64,000 nt of DNA from Kitasatospora indigofera (GTDB lineage Bacteria; Actinomycetota; Actinomycetes; Streptomycetales; Streptomycetaceae), in the NCBI RefSeq assembly GCF_014655955.1, contig NZ_BNBO01000031.1:1-64000 (forward strand), read 5' to 3'. A program made the translations under genes and the position numbers. The notes below the pieces were generated by a model. That model was not told the DNA's origin. It ran no database searches and saw only the letters and a program-made list of their open reading frames with translations. Shown piece by piece: positions 33,377 through 41,939 of the stretch. How positions within the stretch are numbered: position 1 is the stretch's first letter; each line of letters opens with the position of its first letter.

Positions 33377-34831
33377 TCAGGATTCGCCCTCGGCCCGCTT
33401 GCGGATGTGCAACTGCCGGGCGGCCTCGGCGGTGGAACCGGACACCGACGGGTAGACCGTGAACGCACTGGCCACCTGTTCGACCGTCAAATTGGCGTCC
33501 ACCGCGAGCGAAATCGGGTGAATCAGTTCACTGGCGCGCGGCGCCACCACGACACCGCCGACCACGATGCCGGTGCCCGGACGGCAGAACAGCTTGACGA
33601 AGCCGTCCCGGATGCCCTGCATCTTGGCCCGCGGGTTGCCGCGCAGCGGGAGCTTCACCTCGACCGCGTCCATCTTCCCGCAGGAGACGTCGGCGGCGGT
33701 GTAGCCGACCGTGGCGATCTCCGGGTCGGTGAAGACGTTGGAGGCCACCGTCTTGAGGTTCAGCGGCTGCACCGCGTCGCCCAGCGCGTGGTACATCGCG
33801 ATCCGGCCCTGCATCGCGGCCACCGAGGCCAGCATGAAGACGCCGGTGCAGTCGCCGGCCGCGTAGACGCCCGGGGCGCTGGTGCGGGAGACCCGGTCGA
33901 CCTGGATCTGGCCCCAGTCGTTGAGCTTGACCCCGGCCTCCTCCAGGCCCATCTCCGCGGTGTTGGGGATCGAGCCGACCGCCATCAGGCAGTGCGTGCC
34001 CCGGATCACCTGGCCGTCGGCGAGCGAGACCTCCACGTGGTCGCCGACGCGCTTGGCGCCCTCGGCCCGCGAGCGGCCCATCACGTTCATGCCGCGACGG
34101 CGGAAGACCTCCTCCAGCACCTCGGCCGCGTCCGGGTCCTCGCCCGGCAGCACCCGGTCGCGGCTGGAGACCAGCGTGACCTTGGAGCCGAGCGCCTGGT
34201 ACGCGCCGGCGAACTCGGCGCCGGTGACGCCGGAGCCGACCACGATCAGCTCGCGCGGCAGCTCCTCCAGGTCGTAGACCTGGGTCCAGGACAGGATCCG
34301 CTCGCCGTCGGGCTGCGCGTCGGGCAGCTCGCGCGGGTGGGCGCCGGTGGCGATCAGCACCGCGTCCGCGCGCAGCGTCTGGACGCCGCCGTCGGGGCCG
34401 TCCACCAGCACCTCGCGGGAGCCGTCCGCGGCCTGCCCGCCGCCGCCGAGCCGGCCCTTGCCGCGCAGCACCGTCACGCCGGCCCGGGTCACGGACTGGG
34501 TGATGTCGTGCGACTGCGCGATCGCCAGGCGCTTGACGCGTCGGTTGACCTTGCCGAGGTCCACGCCGACGACCCGGGCCGAGCCCTCGACCGGGGGCGT
34601 GTCGTCCGCGACGATGATGCCGAGTTCCTCGTACGAGCTGTCGAAGGTGGTCATCACCTCCGCGGTCGCGATCAGCGTCTTCGACGGCACGCAGTCCGTG
34701 AGCACCGCCGATCCGCCGAGGCCGTCGCGGTCGACGACGGTCACCTCCGCGCCGAGCTGGGCCGCCACCAGGGCTGCCTCGTATCCGCCAGGTCCGCCAC
34801 CGATGATCACGATCCGAGTCACGTGCACCAT
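33377..34831 (-). CDS. LpdA-type flavoprotein, NAD(P)H:quinone reductase-like
   Basis: The 484-residue protein has the fold of dihydrolipoamide dehydrogenase: FAD loop IIGGGPGGYEAAL at the start, NAD loop VVGSGVTGAEFA mid-protein, and the YAAGDCTG FAD motif. The redox disulfide is broken (GGSAVLTDCVPSK keeps only the second Cys, the first being Ala). The C-terminal His-Glu dyad is also lost (VYPSVSGS instead of HPTxxE). This matches M. tuberculosis LpdA (Rv3303c), which reduces quinones rather than lipoamide. Start ATG 34831; GTG 34822 is possible. Confidence 0.9.
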   Translation of the reverse strand: MVHVTRIVIIGGGPGGYEAALVAAQLGAEVTVVDRDGLGGSAVLTDCVPSKTLIATAEVMTTFDSSYEELGIIVADDTPPVEGSARVVGVDLGKVNRRVKRLAIAQSHDITQSVTRAGVTVLRGKGRLGGGGQAADGSREVLVDGPDGGVQTLRADAVLIATGAHPRELPDAQPDGERILSWTQVYDLEELPRELIVVGSGVTGAEFAGAYQALGSKVTLVSSRDRVLPGEDPDAAEVLEEVFRRRGMNVMGRSRAEGAKRVGDHVEVSLADGQVIRGTHCLMAVGSIPNTAEMGLEEAGVKLNDWGQIQVDRVSRTSAPGVYAAGDCTGVFMLASVAAMQGRIAMYHALGDAVQPLNLKTVASNVFTDPEIATVGYTAADVSCGKMDAVEVKLPLRGNPRAKMQGIRDGFVKLFCRPGTGIVVGGVVVAPRASELIHPISLAVDANLTVEQVASAFTVYPSVSGSTAEAARQLHIRKRAEGES

Positions 34832-34964
34832 TGTCCCGCACGCCGACCCCGCCGCCACGCCGGGGTCACGGCTGCTCCGCGAACAGTGGGCGACCGTCCG
34901 GCCGGCGGCGGCCCCGGCGCACCGGTGAACGCTCCCCCCGGCCGGTTCCCGCGTTCAACTCCCG

Positions 34965-34977
34965 TAGGCTGACGCCC
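34965..34977 (+). promoter_or_regulatory. Candidate -10 box of the cyclotransferase gene, leaderless
   Basis: TAGGCT (34965-34970) is followed by 7 nt and the ATG at 34978, without a ribosome site. Confidence 0.4.
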
Positions 34978-35415
34978 ATGCCCCTCTACGCCGCGTATGC
35001 CACCAACCTCGATGCCCGGCAGATGACCCGCCGTGCTCCGCACTCCCCGCTGCGCGGCACCGGCTGGCTGGACGGCTGGCGGCTGACCTTCGGCGGCGAG
35101 CAGCTCGGCTGGGAGGGCTCGCTGGCCACGGTGGTGGAGGACGAGAAGGAGCAGGTCTTCGTCTCGCTCTACGACGTCGCGCCGATGGACGAGGAGGGGC
35201 TGGACCGCTGGGAGGGCGTGCAGCTCGGCATCTACCGCAAGATGAAGCTGCGGGCGCACACCCTGGACGGCGACATCCAGGTCTGGACGTACGTCCTGAA
35301 CGACTACGAGGGCGGCCTGCCCGCCGCCCGCTACCTCGGGCTGATCGCGGACGCGGCCGAGAGCGCCGGCGCCCCCCACGACTACGTGCTGGACCTGCGC
35401 CGCCGGCCCTGCTGA
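34978..35415 (+). CDS. Gamma-glutamylcyclotransferase-like protein
   Basis: The 145-residue protein matches the GGCT/AIG2-like fold: it opens YAAYATNLDARQM, where relatives have YGSNL. It has a central GWLDGWRLTF segment, and a Glu in DRWEGVQLGIYRK that fits the catalytic glutamate position. These enzymes form 5-oxoproline from gamma-glutamyl compounds; the substrate here is not known. ATG 34978 has no Shine-Dalgarno but a TAGGCT box 7 nt upstream. It diverges from the LpdA-like gene. Confidence 0.8.
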   Translation: MPLYAAYATNLDARQMTRRAPHSPLRGTGWLDGWRLTFGGEQLGWEGSLATVVEDEKEQVFVSLYDVAPMDEEGLDRWEGVQLGIYRKMKLRAHTLDGDIQVWTYVLNDYEGGLPAARYLGLIADAAESAGAPHDYVLDLRRRPC

Positions 35416-35720
35416 CGGCTCCCGGGGCCGGCCCGCCGGCTGCCCGCGCACACCCGTTACGCGCCGCCCGCCGGCCCGCCGCACCCGCGCCGCCCACCGG
35501 CCGAGCACCCGCGCGCCCACCGTCCCCGCCCCGGAGCACGCCCGCCGGCGCCGCCCGCACCCACCGGCCCCGCCGCCGCGCGGCGCCCGTCGGCGCGACG
35601 CCCGCCCCCGCCGGGGCGTCCACGTTTGTGGGTATCGCCGGAAGGGCACGGTCAGATCCGGCCTCGACCTGTGCTTTTGGGTCATCCGGGTAACAATCCG
35701 GCATGGCCTGGGAGGGTTTT
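35416..35720. other. GC-rich intergenic region before pnp
   Basis: About 300 nt between the cyclotransferase stop and the pnp operator. The first 200 nt are a C/G-rich, low-complexity run of CCGCCC-type words, without an obvious start signal. No gene or structured RNA was recognised. Confidence 0.35.
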
Positions 35721-35732
35721 CTACGCGCGTAG
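35721..35732 (+). promoter_or_regulatory. Nucleoside-regulon palindrome upstream of pnp
   Basis: CTACGCGCGTAG is a perfect 12-bp palindrome, ending 25 nt before the pnp GTG. It occupies the -35 position relative to the TATCCT box at 35745, so binding would block RNA polymerase. The same 12-mer occurs before deoC and add, and with one change before deoA. Confidence 0.8.
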
Positions 35733-35744
35733 TCGATTCCCGTC

Positions 35745-35757
35745 TATCCTCGGACCC
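35745..35757 (+). promoter_or_regulatory. Candidate -10 box of pnp, leaderless
   Basis: TATCCT (35745-35750) is followed by 7 nt and then GTG 35758. No Shine-Dalgarno sequence is present. Confidence 0.5.
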
Positions 35758-36591
35758 GTGAACGTATCTCCTCAGTCGGTCGTCTCCGCCGACCCCTATG
35801 CCGCCGCCCAGGCCGCCGCCGAGCGCCTGCGCGAGCTGACCGGTGCCGAGCGCCACGACGTCGCCCTGGTGATGGGCTCCGGCTGGGTGCCCGCCGCCGA
35901 CGCCCTCGGAGAGACGGTGGCCGAGTTCGCGGTCACCGAGCTCCCCGGCTTCCCCGCCCCGGCCGTGGCCGGCCACTCCGGCAAGATCCGCTCGGTGCGG
36001 ATCCCCGGCCCGGACGGCGACCGGCGCGCCCTGATCTTCCTCGGCCGCAACCACTACTACGAGGGCTACGGCGTGGCCACCGTGGTGCACGGCGTGCGCA
36101 CCGCCGCCGCCGCCGGCTGCGGGACCATCGTGCTCACCAACGGCTGCGGCGGGCTGCGCGAGGGCTGGGTCCCCGGCCAGCCGGTCCTGATCAGCGACCA
36201 CATCAACCTCACCGCGGACTCCCCGATCGTCGGCGCCAACTTCGTCGACCTGACGGACCTCTACTCCAAGCGGCTGCGCGAGCTGTGCCGCGAGGTGGAC
36301 CCGTCCCTCGACGAGGCCGTCTACGTGCAGTTCCGCGGCCCGCACTACGAGACCCCGGCCGAGGTGCACATGGCCCGGGTGATCGGCGGCGAGCTGGTCG
36401 GCATGTCCACCACGCTGGAGGCCATCGCCGCCCGCGAGGCCGGCGCCGAGGTGCTCGGCATCTCCCTGGTCACCAACCTGGCGGCCGGCATCACCGGCGA
36501 GCCGCTCAACCACGCCGAGGTGCTGGAGGCCGGCAAGGCCTCCGCCGAGCGCATGGGCGCGCTGCTGGCGAAGGTCCTTGAGCGGATCTGA
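35758..36591 (+). CDS. pnp: Purine nucleoside phosphorylase
   Basis: PNP cleaves purine (deoxy)nucleosides with phosphate to base and (deoxy)ribose-1-phosphate. The 277-residue protein is of the trimeric NP-II type: VMGSGWVPAAD phosphate loop, GRNHYYEGYG, TNGCGGL, and VGMSTTLEAIAAREAG with the substrate-binding residues. GTG 35758 was chosen because it directly follows the promoter box and gives the usual length. The upstream palindrome suggests repression in the absence of nucleosides. A strong hairpin separates it from the mutase gene, its likely pathway partner. Confidence 0.95.
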   Translation: MNVSPQSVVSADPYAAAQAAAERLRELTGAERHDVALVMGSGWVPAADALGETVAEFAVTELPGFPAPAVAGHSGKIRSVRIPGPDGDRRALIFLGRNHYYEGYGVATVVHGVRTAAAAGCGTIVLTNGCGGLREGWVPGQPVLISDHINLTADSPIVGANFVDLTDLYSKRLRELCREVDPSLDEAVYVQFRGPHYETPAEVHMARVIGGELVGMSTTLEAIAAREAGAEVLGISLVTNLAAGITGEPLNHAEVLEAGKASAERMGALLAKVLERI

Positions 36592-36617
36592 GCCGCCCGC
36601 GGCGCAGAATCATCACT

Positions 36618-36653
36618 GACGGGGTCCGCGGGACGCGTCCCGCGGACCCCGTC
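36618..36653 (+). terminator. Terminator after pnp
   Basis: A perfect 16-bp stem (36618-36633 with 36638-36653) with a CGCG loop begins 27 nt after the pnp stop and 127 nt before the mutase ATG. It implies that the mutase is expressed from read-through or its own promoter. Confidence 0.8.
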
Positions 36654-36779
36654 GGTCCGCCCGCCCCCTGCCCGCGCGCCTTCGCCGGCCCCGGGCCCGA
36701 CCGCCCCCGGACCCCGTCCCCGGCGTCCCCCGGCGAACCTGCCGACATCCGCACGACTTCCCCGTTGGAGCTGGAAGCG

Positions 36780-38480
36780 ATGACCCAGGCACCCACCACC
36801 GACCTCCTCGCCCGGGCCCGGGCCTGGCTGGCCGAGGACCCCGACCCGCAGACCCGCGAGGAGCTGTCGGCCCTGCTGGCCGAGGCGGAGGGCGAGACCG
36901 AGTCCGGCAACCGGATCGCCTGGTCCCAGCTGAGCGAGCGCTTCGCCGGCCGGCTCCAGTTCGGCACCGCCGGCCTGCGCGGCGAACTCGGCGCCGGCCC
37001 GATGCGGATGAACCGCGCGGTGGTGATCCGCGCCGCCGCCGGCCTCGCCGCCTACGTCAGGCGCGAGCAGCTGGGCGACCTCGTGGTGATCGGCTACGAC
37101 GCCCGCCACAAGTCGTACGACTTCGCCCGCGACACCGCCGCCGTCGTGGTCGGCGCCGGCCTGCGCGCCGCCCTGCTGCCGCGCGCGCTGCCGACCCCCG
37201 TCCTGGCCTTCGCCGTCCGGCACCTGGGCGCGGCCGCCGGCGTCACCGTCACCGCCAGCCACAACCCGCCGCAGGACAACGGCTACAAGGTCTACCTGGG
37301 CGACGGCGCGCAGATCGTCCCGCCCGCCGACGCCGGCATCGCCGACGAGATCGACGCCGTCGTCGCGCTGGCCGACGTCCCGCGCGCCGAGGACGGCTGG
37401 GAGGTGCTCGGCGAGGAGGTCGTCGAGGCGTACCTGGCCCGCGCCGCCGGCGTCCTCGAACCTGGCGGCCCGCGCGACCTCGACGTCGTCTACACCCCGC
37501 TGCACGGGGTCGGCCGGGACGTCCTGGTCGCCGCCTTCGCCAAGGCCGGCTTCCCCGCCCCGACCGTGGTCGCCGAGCAGGCCGAGCCCGACCCCGACTT
37601 CCCGACCGTGGCCTTCCCCAACCCGGAGGAGCCCGGGGCGATGGACCTGGCCTTCCGGACCGCCGCCGCGGCCGGCCCCGACATCGTCATCGCCAACGAC
37701 CCCGACGCCGACCGCTGCGCGGTGGCCGTCCCCGACCCGGCCGCCGGGAGCGGCTGGCGGATGCTGCGCGGCGACGAGGTGGGCGCGCTGCTCGGCGAGG
37801 CCCTGGTGGCCAAGAAGGCCGCCGGCACCTTCGCCACCACCATCGTCTCCTCCACCCTGCTCGGCCGGATCGCGGCCGCCGCCGGCCTCGGCTACGCCGA
37901 GACGCTGACCGGCTTCAAGTGGATCTCCCGCGCCGAGGGCCTGCGCTACGGCTACGAGGAGGCGCTCGGCTACTGCGTCGACCCGGAGGGCGTCCGCGAC
38001 AAGGACGGCATCAGCGCCGCCCTGCTGGTGGCCGAGCTGGCCGCCGGCCTCAAGCGGGCCGGGCGCACCCTCACCGACCTGCTCGACGACCTGGCCGTCG
38101 AGCACGGGCTGCACGCCACCGACCAGCTCTCCGTCCGGGTGAGCGACCTGTCGCTGATCACCGACGCCATGCGCCGGCTGCGCGAGCAGCCGCCGACCGT
38201 GCTGGCCGGGCTCCGGGTCACCCAGGCGGACGACCTGACGGCCGGCTCCGCCGACCTGCCGCCCACGGACGGCCTGCGCTACCGGCTGGCGGGCGAGGGC
38301 GTCCGCTCGGCCCGGATCGTGGTGCGCCCCTCCGGCACCGAGCCCAAGCTCAAGTGCTACCTGGAGGTGGTCCTGCCGGTCGGTTCCGCCGAGGCGCTCG
38401 GCGCGGCCCGGGAGGCGGCGGCCGGCGTGCTGGCCAGCATCAAGCGGGACCTCGCCGAGGCCGCGGGCATCGAGGCCTGA
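36780..38480 (+). CDS. Phosphohexomutase/phosphopentomutase (PGM2-like)
   Basis: The 566-residue enzyme is an alpha-D-phosphohexomutase: FGTAGLRGELG near residue 62, the phosphoserine loop TASHNPPQDNGYKVY, the metal loop NDPDADRC, the sugar loop GYEEALGY, and the phosphate loop RPSGTEPK. The order and length match the PGM2/PgcA branch; human PGM2 works mainly on pentose-1-phosphates. Sitting between pnp and deoC with no deoB in the window, it is well placed to turn (deoxy)ribose-1-phosphate into the 5-phosphate. ATG 36780 follows GGAGCTGGAAG. Confidence 0.9.
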   Translation: MTQAPTTDLLARARAWLAEDPDPQTREELSALLAEAEGETESGNRIAWSQLSERFAGRLQFGTAGLRGELGAGPMRMNRAVVIRAAAGLAAYVRREQLGDLVVIGYDARHKSYDFARDTAAVVVGAGLRAALLPRALPTPVLAFAVRHLGAAAGVTVTASHNPPQDNGYKVYLGDGAQIVPPADAGIADEIDAVVALADVPRAEDGWEVLGEEVVEAYLARAAGVLEPGGPRDLDVVYTPLHGVGRDVLVAAFAKAGFPAPTVVAEQAEPDPDFPTVAFPNPEEPGAMDLAFRTAAAAGPDIVIANDPDADRCAVAVPDPAAGSGWRMLRGDEVGALLGEALVAKKAAGTFATTIVSSTLLGRIAAAAGLGYAETLTGFKWISRAEGLRYGYEEALGYCVDPEGVRDKDGISAALLVAELAAGLKRAGRTLTDLLDDLAVEHGLHATDQLSVRVSDLSLITDAMRRLREQPPTVLAGLRVTQADDLTAGSADLPPTDGLRYRLAGEGVRSARIVVRPSGTEPKLKCYLEVVLPVGSAEALGAAREAAAGVLASIKRDLAEAAGIEA

Positions 38481-38521
38481 CCTCCGGAGCACCCCGCCCC
38501 GCGGAACACCCCGCACGGCAA

Positions 38522-38557
38522 CGGGCCCGGCCGACGCAGTCCTGTCGGCCGGGCCCG
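38522..38557. terminator. Bidirectional terminator between the mutase and the PH-domain gene
   Basis: A perfect 14-bp stem (38522-38535 with 38544-38557) with an 8-nt loop between two convergent stops. Confidence 0.8.
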
Positions 38558-38579
38558 GGTGCGTCCGGGGCGGGGCGGG

Positions 38580-39260
38580 TCAGGCCGCGATCACCGCGAT
38601 CAGGGCGACCAGCCCGGCCAGGGTCGGCGCGATGACCCACCAGCACCAGGTGGCGGTCGCCTCGCCGGCGGCGTCCGGCCGGCCGCCGTTGCGCTCGGCG
38701 AGCTCCTGCAGCACCGCGACGACCTGGTCGGAGTAGGCCCGGTTCGGGTCCGGCGCGCCCGGCAGCACGGGCATGCTCGGGCGGACCAGCGACCCCAGCC
38801 GGGAGGCGTGCGGGTCGCCCGAGGCGGCGCTGCGGGCCGCCAGCCGGTTGGCCCGCTTGCGCTGGCGCAGCGACACCGGCACGGCCCACACCTGGTACTT
38901 CTTGCCGCTGGCGAAGAGTTCGACCGAGTACCCGGCGCGCAGTCCCTCGACCGAGGCCCAGGGCGCGTGGACGGTCCGCAGCGGGTTGCGGACCAGCAGC
39001 CGCCGGTCGTCGGCCAGGACGGCGGGGCGCAGCGTGTAGGCGACGACCGGGGCCGCGAACACCGGCACCGCCGCCAGCGCGACCCACGGCGTCTTGCCGG
39101 TGCCGGTGAGAACGGCGTCGATGATCAGCCAGCCGGCGATGGCCAGCAGCATGACACCGGAGATGATGCCGGGAACGGAGCGGTACACGCGGTCGGCGTA
39201 CACGGGCTCGCCTTCGGGGGCGGCGGAGCCCTGGTGGGGCGTGCCGTCTGAATCGGTCAT
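38580..39260 (-). CDS. PH-domain membrane protein, unknown function
   Basis: The 226-residue protein has two hydrophobic helices close together (about residues 31-50 and 58-78), followed by a PH-like beta domain (DDRRLLVRNPLRTVHAPWASVEGLRAGYSVELF, about 82-130). A basic/linker segment and a last helix at the C terminus complete it. This is the layout of actinobacterial bacterial-PH (DUF2581-like) proteins. CAGAAT lies 7 nt before ATG 39260, so the mRNA may be leaderless. The role is unknown. Confidence 0.78.
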   Translation of the reverse strand: MTDSDGTPHQGSAAPEGEPVYADRVYRSVPGIISGVMLLAIAGWLIIDAVLTGTGKTPWVALAAVPVFAAPVVAYTLRPAVLADDRRLLVRNPLRTVHAPWASVEGLRAGYSVELFASGKKYQVWAVPVSLRQRKRANRLAARSAASGDPHASRLGSLVRPSMPVLPGAPDPNRAYSDQVVAVLQELAERNGGRPDAAGEATATWCWWVIAPTLAGLVALIAVIAA

Positions 39261-39341
39261 GGCGTCGATTCTGCCCCATGGGCCCCCCGATCCACAGGGG
39301 TCGAGGGGGCCCGGGCCGAGGTCACAGCGCCGGCCGCCGGT

Positions 39342-40079
39342 TCACGCCGTCCGGCGGCGCAGGGTGGCGGCCCCGAGGGCGAGGGCGAGCAGGGCCGAGC
39401 CCGCGATCACCGCGAGGTCCCGCAGCAGCGGGCCGCCCGTCCCGGCGGTGGTGGTGATCCTGCTCATGGCGTCCACCGCGTAGGAGAGCGGCAGCACGTC
39501 GGAGAGCCCGCGCAGGCCGGAGGCCATGCTGTCGCGCGGCACGAACAGCCCGCAGAGCAGCAGCTGCGGCAGGATCACGGCGGGCAGGAACTGCACCGCC
39601 TGGAACTCGGTGGCGGCGAAGGCGGACACCAGCAGGCCGAGGGCCATGCCGAGCAGCCCGTCGCCCAGGGCGACGGCGAACAGCAGCCAGGTCGGCCCGG
39701 CGACGTCCAGCCCGAGCAGGCCGAGGGTGAGCGCGGAGGCCAGCGCGGCCTGGACGAGCGCGACGACACCGAACGCCAGGGCGTAGCCGAGCAGCAGGTC
39801 GAGCTTGCCGAGCGGCATGGTGAGCAGCCGCTCCAGGGTGCCGGTGGTCCGCTCGCGGAGCATCGCCACCGAGGTGACCAGGAACATCACCAGCAGCGGG
39901 AAGATGCCGAGCAGTGCGGCGCCGACCCGGTCGAAGGCCTGCGGCTGGCCGTCGTACATGAAGCGCAGCAGGGTGAGCAGCAGGCAGGGCACGACCAGCA
40001 GCAGCGCGATGGTGCGCGGGTCGTGGCGCAGCTGGGCGAGCACCCGGCGGGCGGTGGCGGTGGTACGGGCGAGGTTCAT
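39342..40079 (-). CDS. ABC-2 type transporter permease
   Basis: The 245-residue membrane protein has six likely helices and the ABC-2 permease pattern, including PLGKLDLLLGYALAFG and the later LPLSYAVDAMSRI before the last helix. Its ATG overlaps the ATPase stop by 4 nt. With the ATPase it forms an exporter of drug/lipid type; the substrate is unknown. Confidence 0.9.
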   Translation of the reverse strand: MNLARTTATARRVLAQLRHDPRTIALLLVVPCLLLTLLRFMYDGQPQAFDRVGAALLGIFPLLVMFLVTSVAMLRERTTGTLERLLTMPLGKLDLLLGYALAFGVVALVQAALASALTLGLLGLDVAGPTWLLFAVALGDGLLGMALGLLVSAFAATEFQAVQFLPAVILPQLLLCGLFVPRDSMASGLRGLSDVLPLSYAVDAMSRITTTAGTGGPLLRDLAVIAGSALLALALGAATLRRRTA

Positions 40080-40819
40080 GCCACTGCTTCCGTTCTGCCC
40101 GCCACCAGGGTGAGGAAGGCGCTGTCGACGTCGGCGGCGCCGGTGCGGCGCAGCAGTTCGGCGGGGGTGTCGTCGGCCAGCAGGCGGCCCTCGCGCATCA
40201 GCAGCAGGCGGTCGCAGCGCGAGGCCTCGTCCATGACGTGGCTGGAGACCAGCAGGGTGCTGCCGTGGTCGGCGAGGTCGCGGAAGAGCCGCCAGAGGTC
40301 CTGGCGGAGCACCGGGTCGAGGCCGACGGTGGGTTCGTCCAGGATCAGCAGCTCGGGCCGGCCGAGCAGCGCGGCGGCCAGCGAGACCCGGGCGCGCTGG
40401 CCGCCGGAGAGCCGGGCGGCCAGGTCGTGCTCGTGGCCGGCCAGGCCGACGGCGGCGACGACGCGTTCCGGGTCGCCCTTGGGGGCGCCGAGGACGGTGG
40501 CGAAGTAGCGGAGGTTCTCCAGGACGCTGAGGTCGCCGTAGACGGAGGGCGCCTGGGTGACGTAGCCGACCCGGTGGCGCAGGCCGGCGGTGCCGGCGGG
40601 CAGGCCGAGCACCTCCACCTGGCCGGAGGCGGTCCGCTGGACGCCGACGATCGCGCGCAACAGGGTGGTCTTGCCGCAGCCGCTGGGGCCGAGCAGGCCG
40701 GTGATCGAGCCCCGGGGGACTTCGAGGGCCAGGTCGTGCAGGACGCTCCGGCCGCCGCGCAGCACGTTGAGCGCCGTGACGCGGATCGCGGGAGGTTCGC
40801 CCGCGAGTGAATTCATCAT
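40076..40819 (-). CDS. ABC transporter ATP-binding protein
   Basis: The 247-residue ATPase has Walker A GPSGCGKTT, signature LSGGQRARVSLA, Walker B LLILDEP and the switch His in LLVSSHVMDEA. It powers the ABC-2 permease downstream. The start is ATG 40819 or the next ATG. The TetR gene lies 54 nt upstream on the same strand, so the exporter is probably under TetR control. Confidence 0.93.
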   Translation of the reverse strand: MMNSLAGEPPAIRVTALNVLRGGRSVLHDLALEVPRGSITGLLGPSGCGKTTLLRAIVGVQRTASGQVEVLGLPAGTAGLRHRVGYVTQAPSVYGDLSVLENLRYFATVLGAPKGDPERVVAAVGLAGHEHDLAARLSGGQRARVSLAAALLGRPELLILDEPTVGLDPVLRQDLWRLFRDLADHGSTLLVSSHVMDEASRCDRLLLMREGRLLADDTPAELLRRTGAADVDSAFLTLVAGRTEAVA

Positions 40820-40873
40820 GTGATGAGTTTCTCGCCGCAGACCCGTGGCGTCAAGCCGTCGGACGCGGCCGGC

Positions 40874-41485
40874 TCAGGCGCCGCCGAGATACCCCTGGAA
40901 GGTCGGCGCGAGCAGCGGCACCAGCTCCGCCCGGGTCGCCGAGGCCAGCGGCTCGACCCCGATCACATAGCGGGCCATCGCCAGCCCGACGATCTGCGAG
41001 AACATCAACTCGGCCCGCAGCTCCGGCTGTTCGACCTGCAACTCGGCCGCGATCCGGGCCACCAGCTCCTCCTGGACGAACTCCCGCATCAGCCGCGCCA
41101 CCTGCTCGGTGGTGGCCGCCGCCCGGACCAGCGCCATCAGCCGGTCCAGCACCCCGGGCTGCTCCCAGAGCGTCAGCACGAACTCCGCCACCCGCTCCCC
41201 CACCACCGCCCGGTCGCCCTCCAGCAACTGGGCCACCGCCGCCTTCGGCTGCACCGGGAACTCCAGCGCGGCCATGAACAGCCGGTCCTTGCTGCCGAAG
41301 TAGTGGTGCAGCAGGGCCGCGTCCACCCCGGCCGCCCGTCCGATCGCCCGCATGCTGGCCTTCTCGTAGCCCCGCGCCGCGAACTCCGCGCGGGCCGCCT
41401 CCAGCACCGTCCGGCGGGTGTCGGCACCGCCGGGGCGCCGGCCGGTCTTCTTGCGGGGGGCGGGGGGCTGCTCTGCGGTCGTCAC
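40874..41485 (-). CDS. TetR-family transcriptional regulator
   Basis: The 203-residue protein has a basic N terminus (PRKKTGRRPGG) and a TetR helix-turn-helix (SMRAIGRAAGVDAALLHHYFGSKDRLF, about residues 45-71). An all-alpha ligand domain with the TetR_C pattern follows. GTG 41485 is chosen as the first start that gives a normal TetR N terminus; the frame is open further upstream over non-family sequence. It precedes the ABC exporter and likely represses it and itself. Confidence 0.88.
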   Translation of the reverse strand: MTTAEQPPAPRKKTGRRPGGADTRRTVLEAARAEFAARGYEKASMRAIGRAAGVDAALLHHYFGSKDRLFMAALEFPVQPKAAVAQLLEGDRAVVGERVAEFVLTLWEQPGVLDRLMALVRAAATTEQVARLMREFVQEELVARIAAELQVEQPELRAELMFSQIVGLAMARYVIGVEPLASATRAELVPLLAPTFQGYLGGA

Positions 41486-41550
41486 CGGACCATTGTCCGC
41501 ACCGGGCGCCCCGGCCACTCGTTCGAGCGAGCAGGATCGTTGCTTCTCCG

Positions 41551-41790
41551 CAGATCGGCTTCTGCACCGCCGTGGCCGACGACAAGGTCCGTGACCCGGA
41601 ACGCGACGACGCCACGCTCGGCATCCTGATCGCCGCCGCTGGGACGAGGACGTCGTCCAGCACTCGCCGCGCGGGACGAACCAGCCGCCGGCCGTGACCA
41701 CGTACCAGACGCTGCCCGCCGAGCTGCGCCCGCTGCTGCCGAGCCCGGAGGACCCGGCCAGGGTGACGCACGAGGTGCCGGAGACGCACG
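41551..41790 (+). pseudogene. C-terminal remnant of a YhcG/DUF1016 PDDEXK nuclease-like gene
   Basis: Two adjoining reading frames spell the C terminus of a YhcG-type protein: IGFCTAVADDKVRDPERDD then, after a shift near 41640, WDEDVVQHSPRGTNQPP and TYQTLPAELRPLLPSPEDPA. The first part ends in GILIAA, matching the family's 'GILLC' strand. The nuclease core is missing upstream (TetR lies there) and there is one frameshift. The second frame runs on without a stop into deoC. It is a decayed end of a horizontally moved gene. Confidence 0.7.
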
Positions 41791-41914
41791 GGGGCGCGGA
41801 GGCGCGGGAGGCGTGGTCGCGAGCCGGTCCGGCGTCCGGGCCGGGGCGCCGGACCGGCCGAGGTCTCGGTCCCGTATCGAAGGCCGGCAGAAAGGGGCTC
41901 GCCCTAGCGGACGA

Positions 41915-41926
41915 CTACGCGCGTAG
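41915..41926 (+). promoter_or_regulatory. Nucleoside-regulon palindrome upstream of deoC
   Basis: CTACGCGCGTAG, identical to the sites before pnp and add, lies immediately before the TATGCT box of deoC and so in the promoter spacer. It is 13 nt from the GTG start. Confidence 0.8.
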
Positions 41927-41927
41927 A

Positions 41928-41939
41928 TATGCTGGTCTG
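41928..41939 (+). promoter_or_regulatory. Candidate -10 box of deoC, leaderless
   Basis: TATGCT (41928-41933) is followed by 6 nt and GTG 41940. No Shine-Dalgarno sequence is present. Confidence 0.5.
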
